Made by a program: the position numbers and the translations under genes
Part shown: positions 35,560 through 44,719 of the stretch, in pieces
Layout: each line of letters starts with the position of its first letter
Numbering within the stretch: position 1 is the stretch's first letter
Notes under the pieces: generated by a model
What the model was told of the DNA's origin: nothing
Seen by the model: only the letters and a program-made list of their open reading frames with translations
The model's database searches: none
NCBI GenBank assembly: GCA_965197665.1
Contig: CBDANO010000003.1
Span: 372,001 to 436,000 of the forward strand
Length of the DNA stretch: 64,000 bases
Reading direction: 5' to 3'
From: CBDANO01 sp965197665
GTDB taxonomy: Bacteria; Chloroflexota; Dehalococcoidia; Lucifugimonadales; UBA3495

Positions 35560-37131
35560 CTAGCCCAACGGTCCTCGCCCGGCGACGAAGGAATCCCGCG
35601 CCCGGACCACTGCCTTGAGCTTGGCCTCCGCAACGCCGGCGGAAGCTACTGGGTTGTCGGCGAAGGTGGCGAATCCGCAGTCGGGAGTGAACAAGACGCG
35701 CTCCCGTCCGAAGAGATGGACGGCTTGGTTTATTCGCCGGCGTATGTCCTCGTTCGGCTCCACGGCGTCCACCTTTTGGTTGACGACACCGACGCCGACC
35801 CGCTTGTCGTCAGGGATGCCCCGGAGCACCTCAGCCTCGCCGGCGCGCTCGGTGCAAAGCTCCAGGAACAAGACGCCGACCTCCGCCCGCTTCAGAAGGT
35901 CCAAGAGCGGCCGGTAATCGCCGGCCAAGGCGGCGGACTCGTCGCCGGTCCAGTTGCCCCGGCAGATGTGCAGGCCCAAGCGCTCCTTGGGCAGGCCCAG
36001 GACCACTTGGTTCAGCAGCCCGACGGCGAAGTCCAGCTCTGGGCCCGGGGCCAGCTTTTCGCTCAGGGCGCCGCACATGAAGCTGCGGGTCCGGCTGGCG
36101 GCGCCGAAGACGACCTCGGTCAGCACCGGCTCGTCGAACTGCACCAAGGCCGCGCCGGAGGCCAGCAGGAAATGCAGTTCCTCACGGACTACCCGGACGA
36201 TGTCTCGGGCCAGTTCCTCCCGGGTCCGGTAAGGGCGGTCAGTGAGGCAGTCCAGCCACATGGTGCGCGTGAGCAAGTAGGGGCCGGGCAACGCCACTTT
36301 CACCGGCAGGTCGGCGCAAGTCTTGGCAAAGTCGAATTCGTGGACGGCTAGAGGCCTGCTCCGGCCCAGACTGCCGTAGACCACCGGGTGCCGGACCTCC
36401 GCCGCGGGAACGTCGAGGGCGCGAAGCTCCAACTCGAACTCTTCCGGGTCGTCCACCATGGCGGTGAGGTCGCTGAGGGGGATGAGCTGGCAGTTGTCCA
36501 GCAGCCCGCCAACGAAGCTGGCGTAGCTGTCCCGCCGTTGTTCGCCGTCGGTCAGAACGTCAACCCCCGCCCTAAGCTGGGCGTCAAGGCAGAGACGCAC
36601 CGCGTCGTCCGCCGTGGCCTGGTAGTCGGCCTCGTCCAGCCGGCCCTCCAAGCGGTCGTGTATGGCTTGGAGCATCCATCGGGGCCGGGGCCAACTCCCG
36701 ATGCCCATGACGGACAACGGACCAATCTTTGGGGCCCGGACCGGCGGCGGCAGCGATCCGGGGATGGCCACCGGGACCCGTAGCTGCTCGCCTATTCCCG
36801 CGGCGGACGCTTGGGTGCCGTGCGGGGCGTCATCGATGTCACGCTCAATACCGCGCTCAACATCACGGTCAATATATGGGCCCTTGCTGACCAGAAAGCT
36901 TCGCCGGCGGCCCTCCTTGGTCCAAGAGACCAGTTCGTTTTTGGTCAACCGGCACCAAGCCGGGAGTTCGACCTCAACCGTTGAATCGGTGGACAGGATT
37001 TCCAGCAGGCCGCCGGGGTTCAAGGGGTCGATGTGCCGGCGGATAAGCAGCAGCAATCCGCCGCCGCAGTCTAGGTCTCCGCCGTCGAAGCTAACGTCAG
37101 GTTGGCGGGCGTGTTGTGGGACCGGTTCCAT
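35560..37131 (-). CDS. TusA-like domain fused to core-MetE (cobalamin-independent methionine synthase-like methyltransferase)
   Basis: A 523-residue fusion. Residues about 1-85 are a TusA-family domain (GGDLDCGGGLLLLIRRHIDPLNPGG then ELPAWCRLTKNEL), with the domain cysteine in a CGGG rather than CPxP motif. After a proline-rich linker, the rest is a MetE C-terminal-type barrel with a complete zinc site. His388 and Cys390 lie in LHICRGN, Glu424 in LFLELCTERAG and Cys485 in DCGFATF. Such enzymes transfer a methyl group to a zinc-bound thiol, but the MetE N-terminal folate half is absent, as in archaeal core-MetE enzymes. The longer open frame has no support, so I start at ATG 37131. Fusion to a sulfur carrier and the DsrE/TusA neighbours suggests methyl transfer to or from a persulfide-type sulfur, but this is inference. 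Confidence 0.85.
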   Translation of the reverse strand: MEPVPQHARQPDVSFDGGDLDCGGGLLLLIRRHIDPLNPGGLLEILSTDSTVEVELPAWCRLTKNELVSWTKEGRRRSFLVSKGPYIDRDVERGIERDIDDAPHGTQASAAGIGEQLRVPVAIPGSLPPPVRAPKIGPLSVMGIGSWPRPRWMLQAIHDRLEGRLDEADYQATADDAVRLCLDAQLRAGVDVLTDGEQRRDSYASFVGGLLDNCQLIPLSDLTAMVDDPEEFELELRALDVPAAEVRHPVVYGSLGRSRPLAVHEFDFAKTCADLPVKVALPGPYLLTRTMWLDCLTDRPYRTREELARDIVRVVREELHFLLASGAALVQFDEPVLTEVVFGAASRTRSFMCGALSEKLAPGPELDFAVGLLNQVVLGLPKERLGLHICRGNWTGDESAALAGDYRPLLDLLKRAEVGVLFLELCTERAGEAEVLRGIPDDKRVGVGVVNQKVDAVEPNEDIRRRINQAVHLFGRERVLFTPDCGFATFADNPVASAGVAEAKLKAVVRARDSFVAGRGPLG

Positions 37132-37165
37132 CAGGGGGCCTCGGATGTGGGTATGGAACAACCGC

Positions 37166-37528
37166 TTAGTAGGTGATGCAGGGTGTGCCGTTGCTGAGAA
37201 ACTCCACCAGTACGGCCCCGCCGACGATTCTCGCGCCATCGACCAGATTACTTTCATCCAGCCCGCGTTTCCTAAAACACGGGGCGCAGACGTAGATGCT
37301 CCCCTCTGCGGTGGCGAAGTTGTCCATCAGTTCCTTGAGGGGCAGGTACCCCTCCTCGTGGACGTCGTCTGGGTATCCCTTTTGGGACAGCCGGACGCCT
37401 TCGGTGCTAAGGAAGACGACGGTGTCCTTTTCCGAGCCGAGGGCCGCGTTGGCTAGGACGAAAGCCACGGTCGCCTTGTCGGTGTCGTCCTTAGCGCAGG
37501 TGAGGCTAACGCAGAATTTATCCGCCAT
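37166..37528 (-). CDS. DsrE family protein
   Basis: A 120-residue DsrE/DsrF-like Rossmann protein of the kind that relays sulfur as persulfide. It has KFCVSLTCAKDDTDKATVAFVLANAALGSEKDTVVFLSTEGVRLSQKGYPDD, then a conserved cysteine loop IYVCAPCFRKRGL. I start at ATG 37528 (MADKFCVSL); GGAGGG lies about 13 bases upstream. It is transcribed between two TusA-domain genes, with gaps of 34-35 bp on both sides. The trio is almost certainly one operon. In other organisms TusA-DsrE relays feed sulfur oxidation or tRNA thiolation; the role in this operon is unknown. Confidence 0.88.
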   Translation of the reverse strand: MADKFCVSLTCAKDDTDKATVAFVLANAALGSEKDTVVFLSTEGVRLSQKGYPDDVHEEGYLPLKELMDNFATAEGSIYVCAPCFRKRGLDESNLVDGARIVGGAVLVEFLSNGTPCITY

Positions 37529-37563
37529 TTTGGTCCGTATTCCCTCCGGTGCGTAATTTGTTA

Positions 37564-37830
37564 CTAGTTGCTTTTTGCTTCGATCCAGTAGTGAGGATGC
37601 TCGGCGCGGAGCAGCCGGCGGCCGGTCATCCGGCACCAAGCCGGCAGGTCTTCGGGAGCGCCCAGGTCCTGGGAGGTCAGCTTAAGCACGTCTCCCGGGT
37701 TGAGCTTTCTCATTCGGAGCCGGAGCAAGATGATGACCTCGCCGCAACCCATGTGGCCCGCGTCCCATTCGTCGGCGACGGGCATATCGGCCTCTTGGAA
37801 CCGGGGAGCGCCCGGCTCAAAGTTGGTCAC
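37564..37830 (-). CDS. TusA family sulfurtransferase
   Basis: An 88-residue TusA-like protein. WDAGHMGCGEVIILLRLRMRKLNPGDVLKL carries the acceptor cysteine in a GCGE context, and APEDLPAWCRMTGRRL matches the second half seen in the fusion protein, including the WCRLT motif. TusA proteins hold sulfur as a cysteine persulfide. The start is a GTG; AGGAG lies about 12 bases upstream. It is the first gene of the sulfur-relay operon TusA-DsrE-TusA/MetE. Confidence 0.85.
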   Translation of the reverse strand: MTNFEPGAPRFQEADMPVADEWDAGHMGCGEVIILLRLRMRKLNPGDVLKLTSQDLGAPEDLPAWCRMTGRRLLRAEHPHYWIEAKSN

Positions 37831-38543
37831 CGGCGCAACTCTCCTACCCTATGCAGCGCCGGTTCATCGAGAGCCGTCGTCACCATGTTTTATGTCTTGC
37901 CCCCAAGTTGCCTGGAGTCCTGTTCTTCATGCTCGCGAAGGAGCGCATCAGCAGACTTGCCCCCACGTTGCCCGGAGTCCTGACCATGCGCTGCGGCTCA
38001 ACCGGATGGTGGAGGTGAGGGGAGTATAAGACCTCGTATATTAAAGCTAAATAACGTTAGTACTGGCTCTGTACCCTTGGGTTTCCCACAAGTGTTCCCA
38101 CATAAACGGTTGGACGTTGTGGGACTTCTCGGGCACAACCCATAATCAGGTCCCTGAAGGCACTGTCCCAGGACTGAATACCGGATTTCCGCTAGGACGC
38201 CCTGATGGCATCAAAGTGTTGGGTCATGGCAGCCAGCCAAAGCGATGCAGCCTGAGGCCTGGCAAGGTTAACCGTTATGGAGCACTCAGCTAATTCCACA
38301 TTGATCCTACCGAGATAACTCATCCCGCGTCGGGAAAGCGGATTGTTGATTCACCCGCAGCCTTTGATACAAGATATCTTATCATGTTTCAAATCATGGC
38401 CACCGGCGATTCTTTTTGGCCTTGAGAGAGGGGCAACACTTCCGAAAAGGGCTCCATAACCCCTAATCGTCCAAACAGCTGGGCTGGATGGAAAAACAAG
38501 CTTGCTTAACGGTCGGTTCGAACCCTCTTAGGTGGGCTTACTC
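37831..38543. other. Intergenic region of about 700 bp
   Basis: I see no gene here. It holds a 60-bp-spaced direct repeat pair (37896-37982), an AT-rich stretch near 38030-38060 and a GGTTCGAACC palindrome near 38517. No integrase or tRNA lies in it. Confidence 0.5.
37896..37982. repeat. Direct repeat pair, 27 bp, 60-bp period
   Basis: CTTGCCCCCA-A/C-GTTGCC-T/C-GGAGTCCTG occurs at 37896-37922 and again at 37956-37982 (25 of 27 identical). A weaker similarity continues past it (CATGC). It is not part of a longer array. Function unknown. Confidence 0.65.
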
Positions 38544-39323
38544 CTACGGTTCTTCCACAAGTTGTAGGTTGCACGCTGCCGCAGCGCTGAAGAATGCCAT
38601 CGGTGGGCCTGCATCGTCGGGTTGCAGCGCTGCGGCCACTCCTTCAGGTCCACCCAACTCGTCCATCACGCATTCCAGGCCTTCCCGGTCGTCAGGACCA
38701 AAGCCCAACGAGGGACCGGCAGCCTGCCACTCCTCTTCGTTCAGGCAGGATAGCGTCACCAGGAAGCCGGCCATACTGCCTACCATGGCCGCTGCCTCGT
38801 CGGACTCCCCGGACGTGGCAAGCATAATGGCGCGAAGGTCGAAGTCCTCGAATCCACTGCGAACGCACGCCGAGGTCTCCCCGCTCAGCGGCCCGGTCTG
38901 ACCGGTCAGTCCGGTCAGGAACAGCCTCAGCAACGTCTCTTGCTCCAGGCATTGGAATAATTCCGCAGCCTCCTCGGGCGAGACAAGGTCTGGGCCGTCC
39001 TCCGGCGCCATGAGCCGCTGGAGGTCAACGTTCTCCGGGAGGCAGGACTGCTCGACGGCCGATAGCTCGGACAGGAACACCTGCGGGTCCTCTAGGTTAA
39101 GGGGAAGGATCGCTCCGGACCCTGGAGCGGGTTTCGGTGCTGCCTCTGTCGGCAGGGGAGTGGTCGTGGGGGCCGGCGTTGGGGTTGGAGCGGGTGTGGG
39201 AGTAGGCGCCGGGGTAGAGGTCGGAACTGGTACAGTGGTTGAAGTCGGTGTCGGTGTCGGGCTGGAACAGGCTAACACCGAGGCCAGTACCAGAAAGATT
39301 GCGCAAGACAGGACTTTCAACAT
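38544..39323 (-). CDS. Putative lipoprotein with Pro/Thr-rich linker
   Basis: A 259-residue exported protein. It has a short charged start, a hydrophobic helix (VLSCAIFLVLASVLAC) ending in the lipobox Cys, and then a long (PT/PAPT)n linker characteristic of Chloroflexi cell-surface lipoproteins. The C-terminal 170 or so residues are helical and Cys-containing with no domain I recognise. They include VSPEEAAELFQCLEQETLLR and a second similar stretch ending LSCLNEEEWQAAG. The cysteines (about four in the mature domain) may form disulfides. It may be a surface sensor or scaffold. Confidence 0.7.
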   Translation of the reverse strand: MLKVLSCAIFLVLASVLACSSPTPTPTSTTVPVPTSTPAPTPTPAPTPTPAPTTTPLPTEAAPKPAPGSGAILPLNLEDPQVFLSELSAVEQSCLPENVDLQRLMAPEDGPDLVSPEEAAELFQCLEQETLLRLFLTGLTGQTGPLSGETSACVRSGFEDFDLRAIMLATSGESDEAAAMVGSMAGFLVTLSCLNEEEWQAAGPSLGFGPDDREGLECVMDELGGPEGVAAALQPDDAGPPMAFFSAAAACNLQLVEEP

Positions 39324-39598
39324 CAAAGCATCACCACCCCTGAGACTAGGCAACCTCCACCTAGTTGGGCGTGGCCGCCACTCCACCGATTGTATCTCAG
39401 AGCACCAGGACCAGACCCTCGAAACGCGGGCGAGATTCCAACAGTTCCAGCAAGGCTCGAGCCTTTCCAGGAATGCGGAGCAGCAAGAATAACCGGCCTG
39501 AGTTAGTCCTGCTGATTGACGACAATAAGGGATGCCGGTAGCGTCGACTATTTTTGCCGGTTTAGATGAGGTAAACCCTCCGGCACGGAGGTGCCGGA

Positions 39599-41101
39599 TT
39601 GATCAAAGACCGACAAGTCAGGCTACTGAGGCAGAAACTTATGAAAGGAAAGACACAGGAGACGGCGGCGGCCATGGCTGGGATGAGCGTGCGATCGGCG
39701 CGCAAGTGGCAGAGCGGCCCGTTGCCGTCGGAGACCAGGCAGGATCGCTGGTGGCGCACCCGGCCCGACCCCTTCGACGGGATTTGGGAGGAGGAGATTG
39801 AGCCCCTGTTGCAAGGTGATCCAGCGGGCAGGCTGAAAGCAACGACAATTATCGAATGGTTGGAGGAGCGGCATCCCGGCCGGTTCAGCGCCTCGCAACT
39901 GCGTACCCTGCAACGACGACTACAGGACTGGCGAGCGCTGAACGGTCCCGATCAGGAGGTGTACTTCCCCCAGGAGCATCCGCCGGGCCGGGAAGCCCAG
40001 TTCGACTTCACTCACTGCAATGCCCTGGGCGTGACCGTCGCCGGCCAGCTCTATCCCCACCTGCTGTTCCAAATGATTCTCAGCCACTCGGGGTGGCGTT
40101 ACGCCGAGGTCGCCACCGGCGAGACCTTCCTGGCATTGCAGCAGGGACTGCAGTCCGCCCTCTGGGCTTTGGGCGGTGTACCGGAGGTGGTGCGCAGCGA
40201 CAATACGTCTGCCGCCACCCACGAAATGCGCCGCAGCCGCGGCCGCGCACTAAACGACAATTACGCCGCCCTCCTGGACCACTACGGCCTGCGCTCCACC
40301 CGCATCAATCGTGGCCAGAGCCATGAAAACGGCATAGCCGAGCAGGGACATTATCGCCTCAAGGATGCCGTGGACCAGGCCCTCATCCTGCGCGGCAGCC
40401 GCGATTTCCACACCGCCGACGATTACGCCGGTTTCGTCCAGCAGATGGTCGAGAAGCGCAATCGCCTGGTGAAGGGGAAGCTGGAGCAGGAAATGGCTTG
40501 CCTACGGCCCCTGCCGCCAGCTCCCATGCCGGAATACGTCAACTACCAGTCCAGGGTGCGCAAGTGGAGCACCATCCAGGTAGCGGGACATAGCTACAGC
40601 GTCCCATCCCGTCTCATCGGCAAGGAAGTGCAGATCCGTCTGTACTCCGACTGGGTGGAAGTGTACTACAAGAGCCACCTGGTGGAGGGCATGTCGCGGG
40701 TGCGTGGCGAAGGGGAGTCCAACGTCAATTACCGCCACGTCATCGGCTCGCTGGTGCGCAAGCCCGGGGCCTTCGCTCGCTACCGCTTCCGGGAGCAGCT
40801 GTTTCCCACCATGCCCTTCCGGCTGGCCTACGACGCACTAAAGGAGTGGCGTGGCGAGCGTGCCGACGTGGAGTACGTGCGTATCCTGCAGCTGGCGGCC
40901 ACGACCATGGAAGCCACGGTGGACAGCGCGCTGTCGTTGCTGCTGGAGGCGGGTGAGCCCTTCGACTACACCCAGGTCCGGGACCTGGCCGAGCCGAAGC
41001 CTCCCGAGGCCCCGGCGCTGGCCTGGTCCGGGCAGCCGGACCTGAAAATCTACGACGGCCTGCTCACGAGCAGTCTGTCAGTGGCGGCGGTGGGTGGATG
41101 A
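39599..41101 (+). CDS. istA: IS21 family transposase IstA
   Basis: A 500-residue transposase. An N-terminal helix-turn-helix region (QETAAAMAGMSVRSARKWQSG) is followed by a DDE integrase core. The first aspartate lies in QFDFTHC, the second in VVRSDNTSAATHE and the glutamate in QSHENGIAEQGH. The C-terminal part binds DNA ends. It forms a transposase pair with the ATPase IstB, whose ATG overlaps the IstA stop codon. The start shown has no clear Shine-Dalgarno site. No disruption is visible, so the element may be active. Confidence 0.95.
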   Translation: MIKDRQVRLLRQKLMKGKTQETAAAMAGMSVRSARKWQSGPLPSETRQDRWWRTRPDPFDGIWEEEIEPLLQGDPAGRLKATTIIEWLEERHPGRFSASQLRTLQRRLQDWRALNGPDQEVYFPQEHPPGREAQFDFTHCNALGVTVAGQLYPHLLFQMILSHSGWRYAEVATGETFLALQQGLQSALWALGGVPEVVRSDNTSAATHEMRRSRGRALNDNYAALLDHYGLRSTRINRGQSHENGIAEQGHYRLKDAVDQALILRGSRDFHTADDYAGFVQQMVEKRNRLVKGKLEQEMACLRPLPPAPMPEYVNYQSRVRKWSTIQVAGHSYSVPSRLIGKEVQIRLYSDWVEVYYKSHLVEGMSRVRGEGESNVNYRHVIGSLVRKPGAFARYRFREQLFPTMPFRLAYDALKEWRGERADVEYVRILQLAATTMEATVDSALSLLLEAGEPFDYTQVRDLAEPKPPEAPALAWSGQPDLKIYDGLLTSSLSVAAVGG

Positions 41102-41880
41102 TGAACACCGACACCCGCGTCGTGCAGGAACGCATCGGCCAGCTGTGCCACCAATTCAAGCTGCCCACGGTGGCGGCGGAAACCACTTCGCGTTTCACCG
41201 AGGCAGGCCACGGCGACGCCCTGCCCACCCTGCTTGAGGTGTTGGAGCAGGAAGCCGAGGATCGCCGCCAGCGACGCATCATCCGGCTGCTTCGGGAATC
41301 CAGGCTGCCTTTGGGCAAGACCTGGGAGACCTTCGAGCACCACCGGATGCCCTTGGCGCTGCGCCAGCAACTGGACCATCTGGCCCAGGGCAGTTTCGTG
41401 GAGCACGGCGTCAACGTCCTGGCCTTCGGATTGCCCGGCACCGGCAAGACCCATGCCCTGTGCGCCCTGGGCCACCGGCTGGTGGAAGCCGGCCACTCCG
41501 TCCTCTTTGCCCCAGCCTACCGCTTGGTGCAGGAACTCCTCGCCGCCAAGCGAGACCTGGACCTGCCCCGCCGGCTCCGCAGGCTGGACAACTTCGACTT
41601 CCTGCTCCTGGACGACCTGGGCTATCTGCCCCAGGGGGCCGAGGAGTCCGAGGTGCTCTTCACCCTCATCGCCGAGCGCTACGAACGGAGGTCCCTGGGC
41701 ATAACGTCAAACCTGGTCTTCTCCGAGTGGGAGCGCATCTTTGCCAACCCCATGGCCACCGCCGCGGCCATCGACCGGGTGGTGCACCACTCCGTCATCC
41801 TCGAGTTTGACGTCCCCAGCTACCGGACTGATGCAGCCCAGCAACGGGGACAACCACAGGAGGTGAACCGGCAAAACTAA
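41098..41880 (+). CDS. istB: IS21 family ATP-binding protein IstB
   Basis: An AAA+ ATPase helper of 260 residues. It has the Walker A motif GLPGTGKTHAL, Walker B LLLDDLGYLPQGAEESEVLF and sensor TSNLVFSEWERIF. It assists IstA in target selection and strand transfer. It begins at ATG 41098, overlapping the istA stop. The last residues run into the right end of the element. Confidence 0.95.
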   Translation: MMNTDTRVVQERIGQLCHQFKLPTVAAETTSRFTEAGHGDALPTLLEVLEQEAEDRRQRRIIRLLRESRLPLGKTWETFEHHRMPLALRQQLDHLAQGSFVEHGVNVLAFGLPGTGKTHALCALGHRLVEAGHSVLFAPAYRLVQELLAAKRDLDLPRRLRRLDNFDFLLLDDLGYLPQGAEESEVLFTLIAERYERRSLGITSNLVFSEWERIFANPMATAAAIDRVVHHSVILEFDVPSYRTDAAQQRGQPQEVNRQN

Positions 41881-42033
41881 TCGACGACTATTCGGCACAA
41901 ATAGTTGACGCGGGACACCTGCGGAGGGCGAAGTCGCGGACATAAAGCTTTATCCTCCGGGAAGTTTGGTAAAGGGGACTTGGAGGTGAAAGATAATAAG
42001 ACCGGGGAAACCGGAGGAGTGAGGTGGACCCAG

Positions 42034-42974
42034 TCAGTTGGACAGAATTAAGGCGGAGTTAAGTGAGGGTCCCGCCGCTCCCGCATAAGATACCACGTCT
42101 GCTTCCGGCGACCACCTCCCAACTGTTGACTCTTCATTTTGGGGCTCCCGGCCCTCAGAGAACACTTCCCCCGGCGTCCTATATCCCAAGGCCTGATGAG
42201 GCCTCTGGTCATTATAGAACCGGAAGTAAGCTCCCAGTTCCCTCCGGGCCTCCCCCGCGCTGGCGTAGGCTTTCAGGTACACCTCCTCGTACTTCACCGT
42301 GCGCCACAGCCGCTCGACGAAGATGTTGTCCGCGTACCTCCCCTTCCCGTCCATGCTGATCTTCACACCGCGGTCCTGAAGGACCTGGGTGAATTCCTGG
42401 CTGGTGAACTGGCTCCCTTGGTCGGTGTTGAACACCTCCGGCCTTCCCCTCTCCATCGCCTCGATCAGAGCCTCGGCGCAGAAGCCGGCCTCCAGGGTGT
42501 TGGACAGACGCCAGGACAGGACATACCGGCTGTGCCAGTCCATGACGGCCACCAGGTAGAGGAATCCCCGGGCCATGGGCAGGTAGGTGATATCGGCGGC
42601 CCACACCTGGTTGGGTCTGGTGATTGCGGCCTTCCCCAACAGATAGGGATAGACCCGCACTCCCGGCGCCGGTCGGCTGGTTCTGGGTCGCCGGTAGATG
42701 GCCCTCAGTCCCATGACCCGCATCAGCCGCTGCACCCGCTTCCGGCTCACCTGCTTGCCCTGCCGCTCCAGCCAGACCTTCATCCGCCTAGACCCATAGA
42801 AGGGGGTCTCCAGGTACTGCCGGTCCATCTCCCGCATCAGCGGCCCGCTTCCGAAGCCCCCTGGGGACGGTAGTAGATGCTGGAGCGGCTCACCCCCAGC
42901 AGGGCGCATTGCCCCACTATCGGCAACGAGGGATGCTCCCGGTCCACCATCTCCCGCCGCCGGGCCGGGTTCAT
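42034..42974 (-). pseudogene. IS3 transposase OrfB, frameshifted
   Basis: The DDE transposase core is present (VWAADITYLPM, AVMDWHSRYVLSW, FNTDQGSQFTS, and the glutamate in FVERLWRTVKYEEVYL). The first 45 codons (NPARRREMVDREHPSLPIVG, then SRSSIYYRPQGASEA) lie in another frame and stop at 42837. The join occurs near 42845, where one base appears missing. This differs from the usual programmed frameshift between OrfA and OrfB, which would be at the ATGA overlap at 42971-42974. The gene is therefore probably inactive. Confidence 0.7.
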
Positions 42975-43255
42975 GGACCGGACCTCTCCGCCAAGAAATC
43001 CCGCTCCACCTTCAACTGGCCGATCTCCTGGTACAGGCGGGCGACCAGGGCAGCGTCGCTCTTGGCCTTCTGGTCCTGACCGTTGCCGAACACACCGGCG
43101 GCACCCCCGGTCAGGACCTTCTTCCAGGCTTGAATCTGCCCCGGGTGGACTTCGTGCCGGGCCGCCAGTTGGGCCACTGTCTCCTCTCCCTTCACCGCAT
43201 CCAGGGCCACCCTGGCTTTGAAGGCCGGGCTGTGTTTCCTTCTTCCTTGCGCCAT
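42971..43255 (-). CDS. IS3 family transposase OrfA
   Basis: A 94-residue helix-turn-helix protein. It reads AQGRRKHSPAFKARVALDAVKGEETVAQLAARHEVHPGQIQAWKK, then a leucine-zipper-like helix (ALVARLYQEIGQLKVERDFL). It ends in ATGA overlapping OrfB. The start is ATG 43255, with AGAAGGAGAAGG upstream. It binds the element ends together with OrfB. Confidence 0.9.
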   Translation of the reverse strand: MAQGRRKHSPAFKARVALDAVKGEETVAQLAARHEVHPGQIQAWKKVLTGGAAGVFGNGQDQKAKSDAALVARLYQEIGQLKVERDFLAERSGP

Positions 43256-43324
43256 GTCCTTCTCCTTCCAGACAGCAACAGCTGCCCTTAGTTTAGGAGC
43301 GGGACTCCCCACTAACCAATGTCG

Positions 43325-44719
43325 TCACGCGGCAATTGGCGCGCCAGAGGGTGCATAGGTTGTGTGTTCCGGAGCATCGGGCATGGGCACCAGCTGATAG
43401 CCCAGTTGCGCCGCCCGACGCTTTGCCGCGCGCAACGCCCGCTGCTGATATCGACGTTCGTAGTATTCGGCCCCGGCGTCCACGTACTCTTGGCCGTATC
43501 GCAGCATGGAATAGATGATGCGAGCCAGCTTGTGAGCGGTGGCAGTGATGGCCTTGGGCGCGCCCATCTGTGCCTTCTTCCGGCGCAGGAAGGCGCCCAG
43601 GGCGCTGTCGGAGTGGTGCAGCGCGTTGGCCGCCAGACGTAAGGCCGCCGACGCCCGGTTGGCGCTGGGCTTGGTCTTGGAGCTCATGACCTTGCCGCCG
43701 GTGATGCGGTTGTTTGGGCTCAACCCCAACCAGGACGCAAAGTGCTTCGCACTCGTCCATTTCGTCATGTCGGTGCCAATCTCACTCACCACCTTGAACG
43801 CGGTGTAGGCATCCACACCGTCGATCTGGGTCAGGTCAACCCCCGTCATACAGTACAGGTGCGTCCAAACGTCGAAGCGTGGCGCGTTTCCCTTGCTGCG
43901 TCTCCGGCCGGACTTCGCCGCTGGAAGATCACCATTGCTGTGACCCTCAAACCGCTCCAGCTGGGCTTCAATCTCCCGGTCGCACTCGGCAATCTTATCC
44001 TGATAGAACCGGTACAGCTCCAGGGCCTGGGTCAGCTCGAAGATGTGCTCTTCCCGCCAGTGGCCTTGCAGCGACTTGGCGATGGTTGCCTCGTCGGCCT
44101 TGATCCTGGGGTCGCGCAATAGCGCCAGTTGTCGCGGGTCCCGTTGGCCGCCCACGATGGCTTCGATGATGTCCAGGCCGGTCTTGCCCGTGATGTCGCT
44201 GATGACGTGGTGGAGCTTCACGTTCATCTGGGTCAGCGCCTTCTGCATGTGCTGGACGTGATGAGAGGCGTACTGCACCAGCATGGCCCGCTGCCGCAGG
44301 TAGCTGCGCAGGCGGCGTATATCCTCGTTCGGCCGAAAGGCCCCGGAGAGCAGCCCGTAGGTGTGCAGCTGTTGCAGCCACTGGCAGTCCAGAACGTCGG
44401 TCTTGCGGCCGGGCACGTTCTTGATGCGCCGGGGGTCCACCAGCATCACCTGGAAGCCCCGTTCTTCCAGCACTCCGAACAACGGTATCCAGTACACGCC
44501 GGTGGACTCCATAACCACGATCTCCACACCACACTCGGCCAGCCAGTCCGCCAAACGGTACAGGTCCGCCGTGAAAGCCTCAAACTCTTGCACCGGCTGT
44601 TCCGAGCGATTAACGGGAACCGCCACGAAATGGCTGGTGGCGCCCACGTCGATGCCCGCCGCGTTCAGGTTCAACTGGGATAGCTCCGCCGGATTCGTGC
44701 TGATCTTGCCTCTCTTCAT
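43325..44719 (-). CDS. IS110 family RNA-guided-type recombinase (transposase)
   Basis: A 464-residue protein. The N-terminal RuvC-like DEDD domain has AAGIDVGATSHFVAVP, the glutamate in VVMESTGVYWIPL and the aspartates in RKTDVLDCQWLQQL. The C-terminal Transposase_20 domain has MTGVDLTQIDGVDAYTAF, then FASWLGLSPNNRITGGKV, which supplies the catalytic serine region of this family. The start is ATG 44719 (MKRGKISTNP). Enzymes of the IS110 group use a bridge RNA encoded next to the gene to choose the target. It is intact. Confidence 0.93.
   Translation of the reverse strand: MKRGKISTNPAELSQLNLNAAGIDVGATSHFVAVPVNRSEQPVQEFEAFTADLYRLADWLAECGVEIVVMESTGVYWIPLFGVLEERGFQVMLVDPRRIKNVPGRKTDVLDCQWLQQLHTYGLLSGAFRPNEDIRRLRSYLRQRAMLVQYASHHVQHMQKALTQMNVKLHHVISDITGKTGLDIIEAIVGGQRDPRQLALLRDPRIKADEATIAKSLQGHWREEHIFELTQALELYRFYQDKIAECDREIEAQLERFEGHSNGDLPAAKSGRRRSKGNAPRFDVWTHLYCMTGVDLTQIDGVDAYTAFKVVSEIGTDMTKWTSAKHFASWLGLSPNNRITGGKVMSSKTKPSANRASAALRLAANALHHSDSALGAFLRRKKAQMGAPKAITATAHKLARIIYSMLRYGQEYVDAGAEYYERRYQQRALRAAKRRAAQLGYQLVPMPDAPEHTTYAPSGAPIAA

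Larger units (their letters stand above)
39541..41911 (+). mobile_element. IS21 family insertion sequence
   Basis: Contains istA and istB with an overlapping ATGA, the hallmark of IS21. The ends are imperfect inverted repeats: GCGTCGACTATTTTTGCCG at 39541 against GCGTCAACTATTTGTGCCG (reverse complement of 41893-41911), 17 of 19 identical. A further inner copy at 41868-41886 gives the multiple terminal repeats usual in the family. The outermost base pairs and the target duplication are not clear. The element lies next to an IS3/IS110 composite. Confidence 0.85.

Noticed and set aside
37896..37982. Possible two-repeat CRISPR or crRNA-like element
   Set aside because: The unit has no CCCCG/CGGGG hairpin or ATAGACC handle, is not linked to cas genes, and has only two copies.
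38500..38540. tRNA-like T-arm (GGTTCGAACC) near 38517
   Set aside because: The other arms and acceptor stem do not pair. The palindrome alone is not a tRNA and no integrase is near, so I do not call an att site.
42834..42974. Second programmed frameshift in IS3 orfB
   Set aside because: IS3 elements normally have one shift, at the orfA/orfB overlap. The shift here is within orfB without a visible slippery sequence, so I treat it as a mutation.
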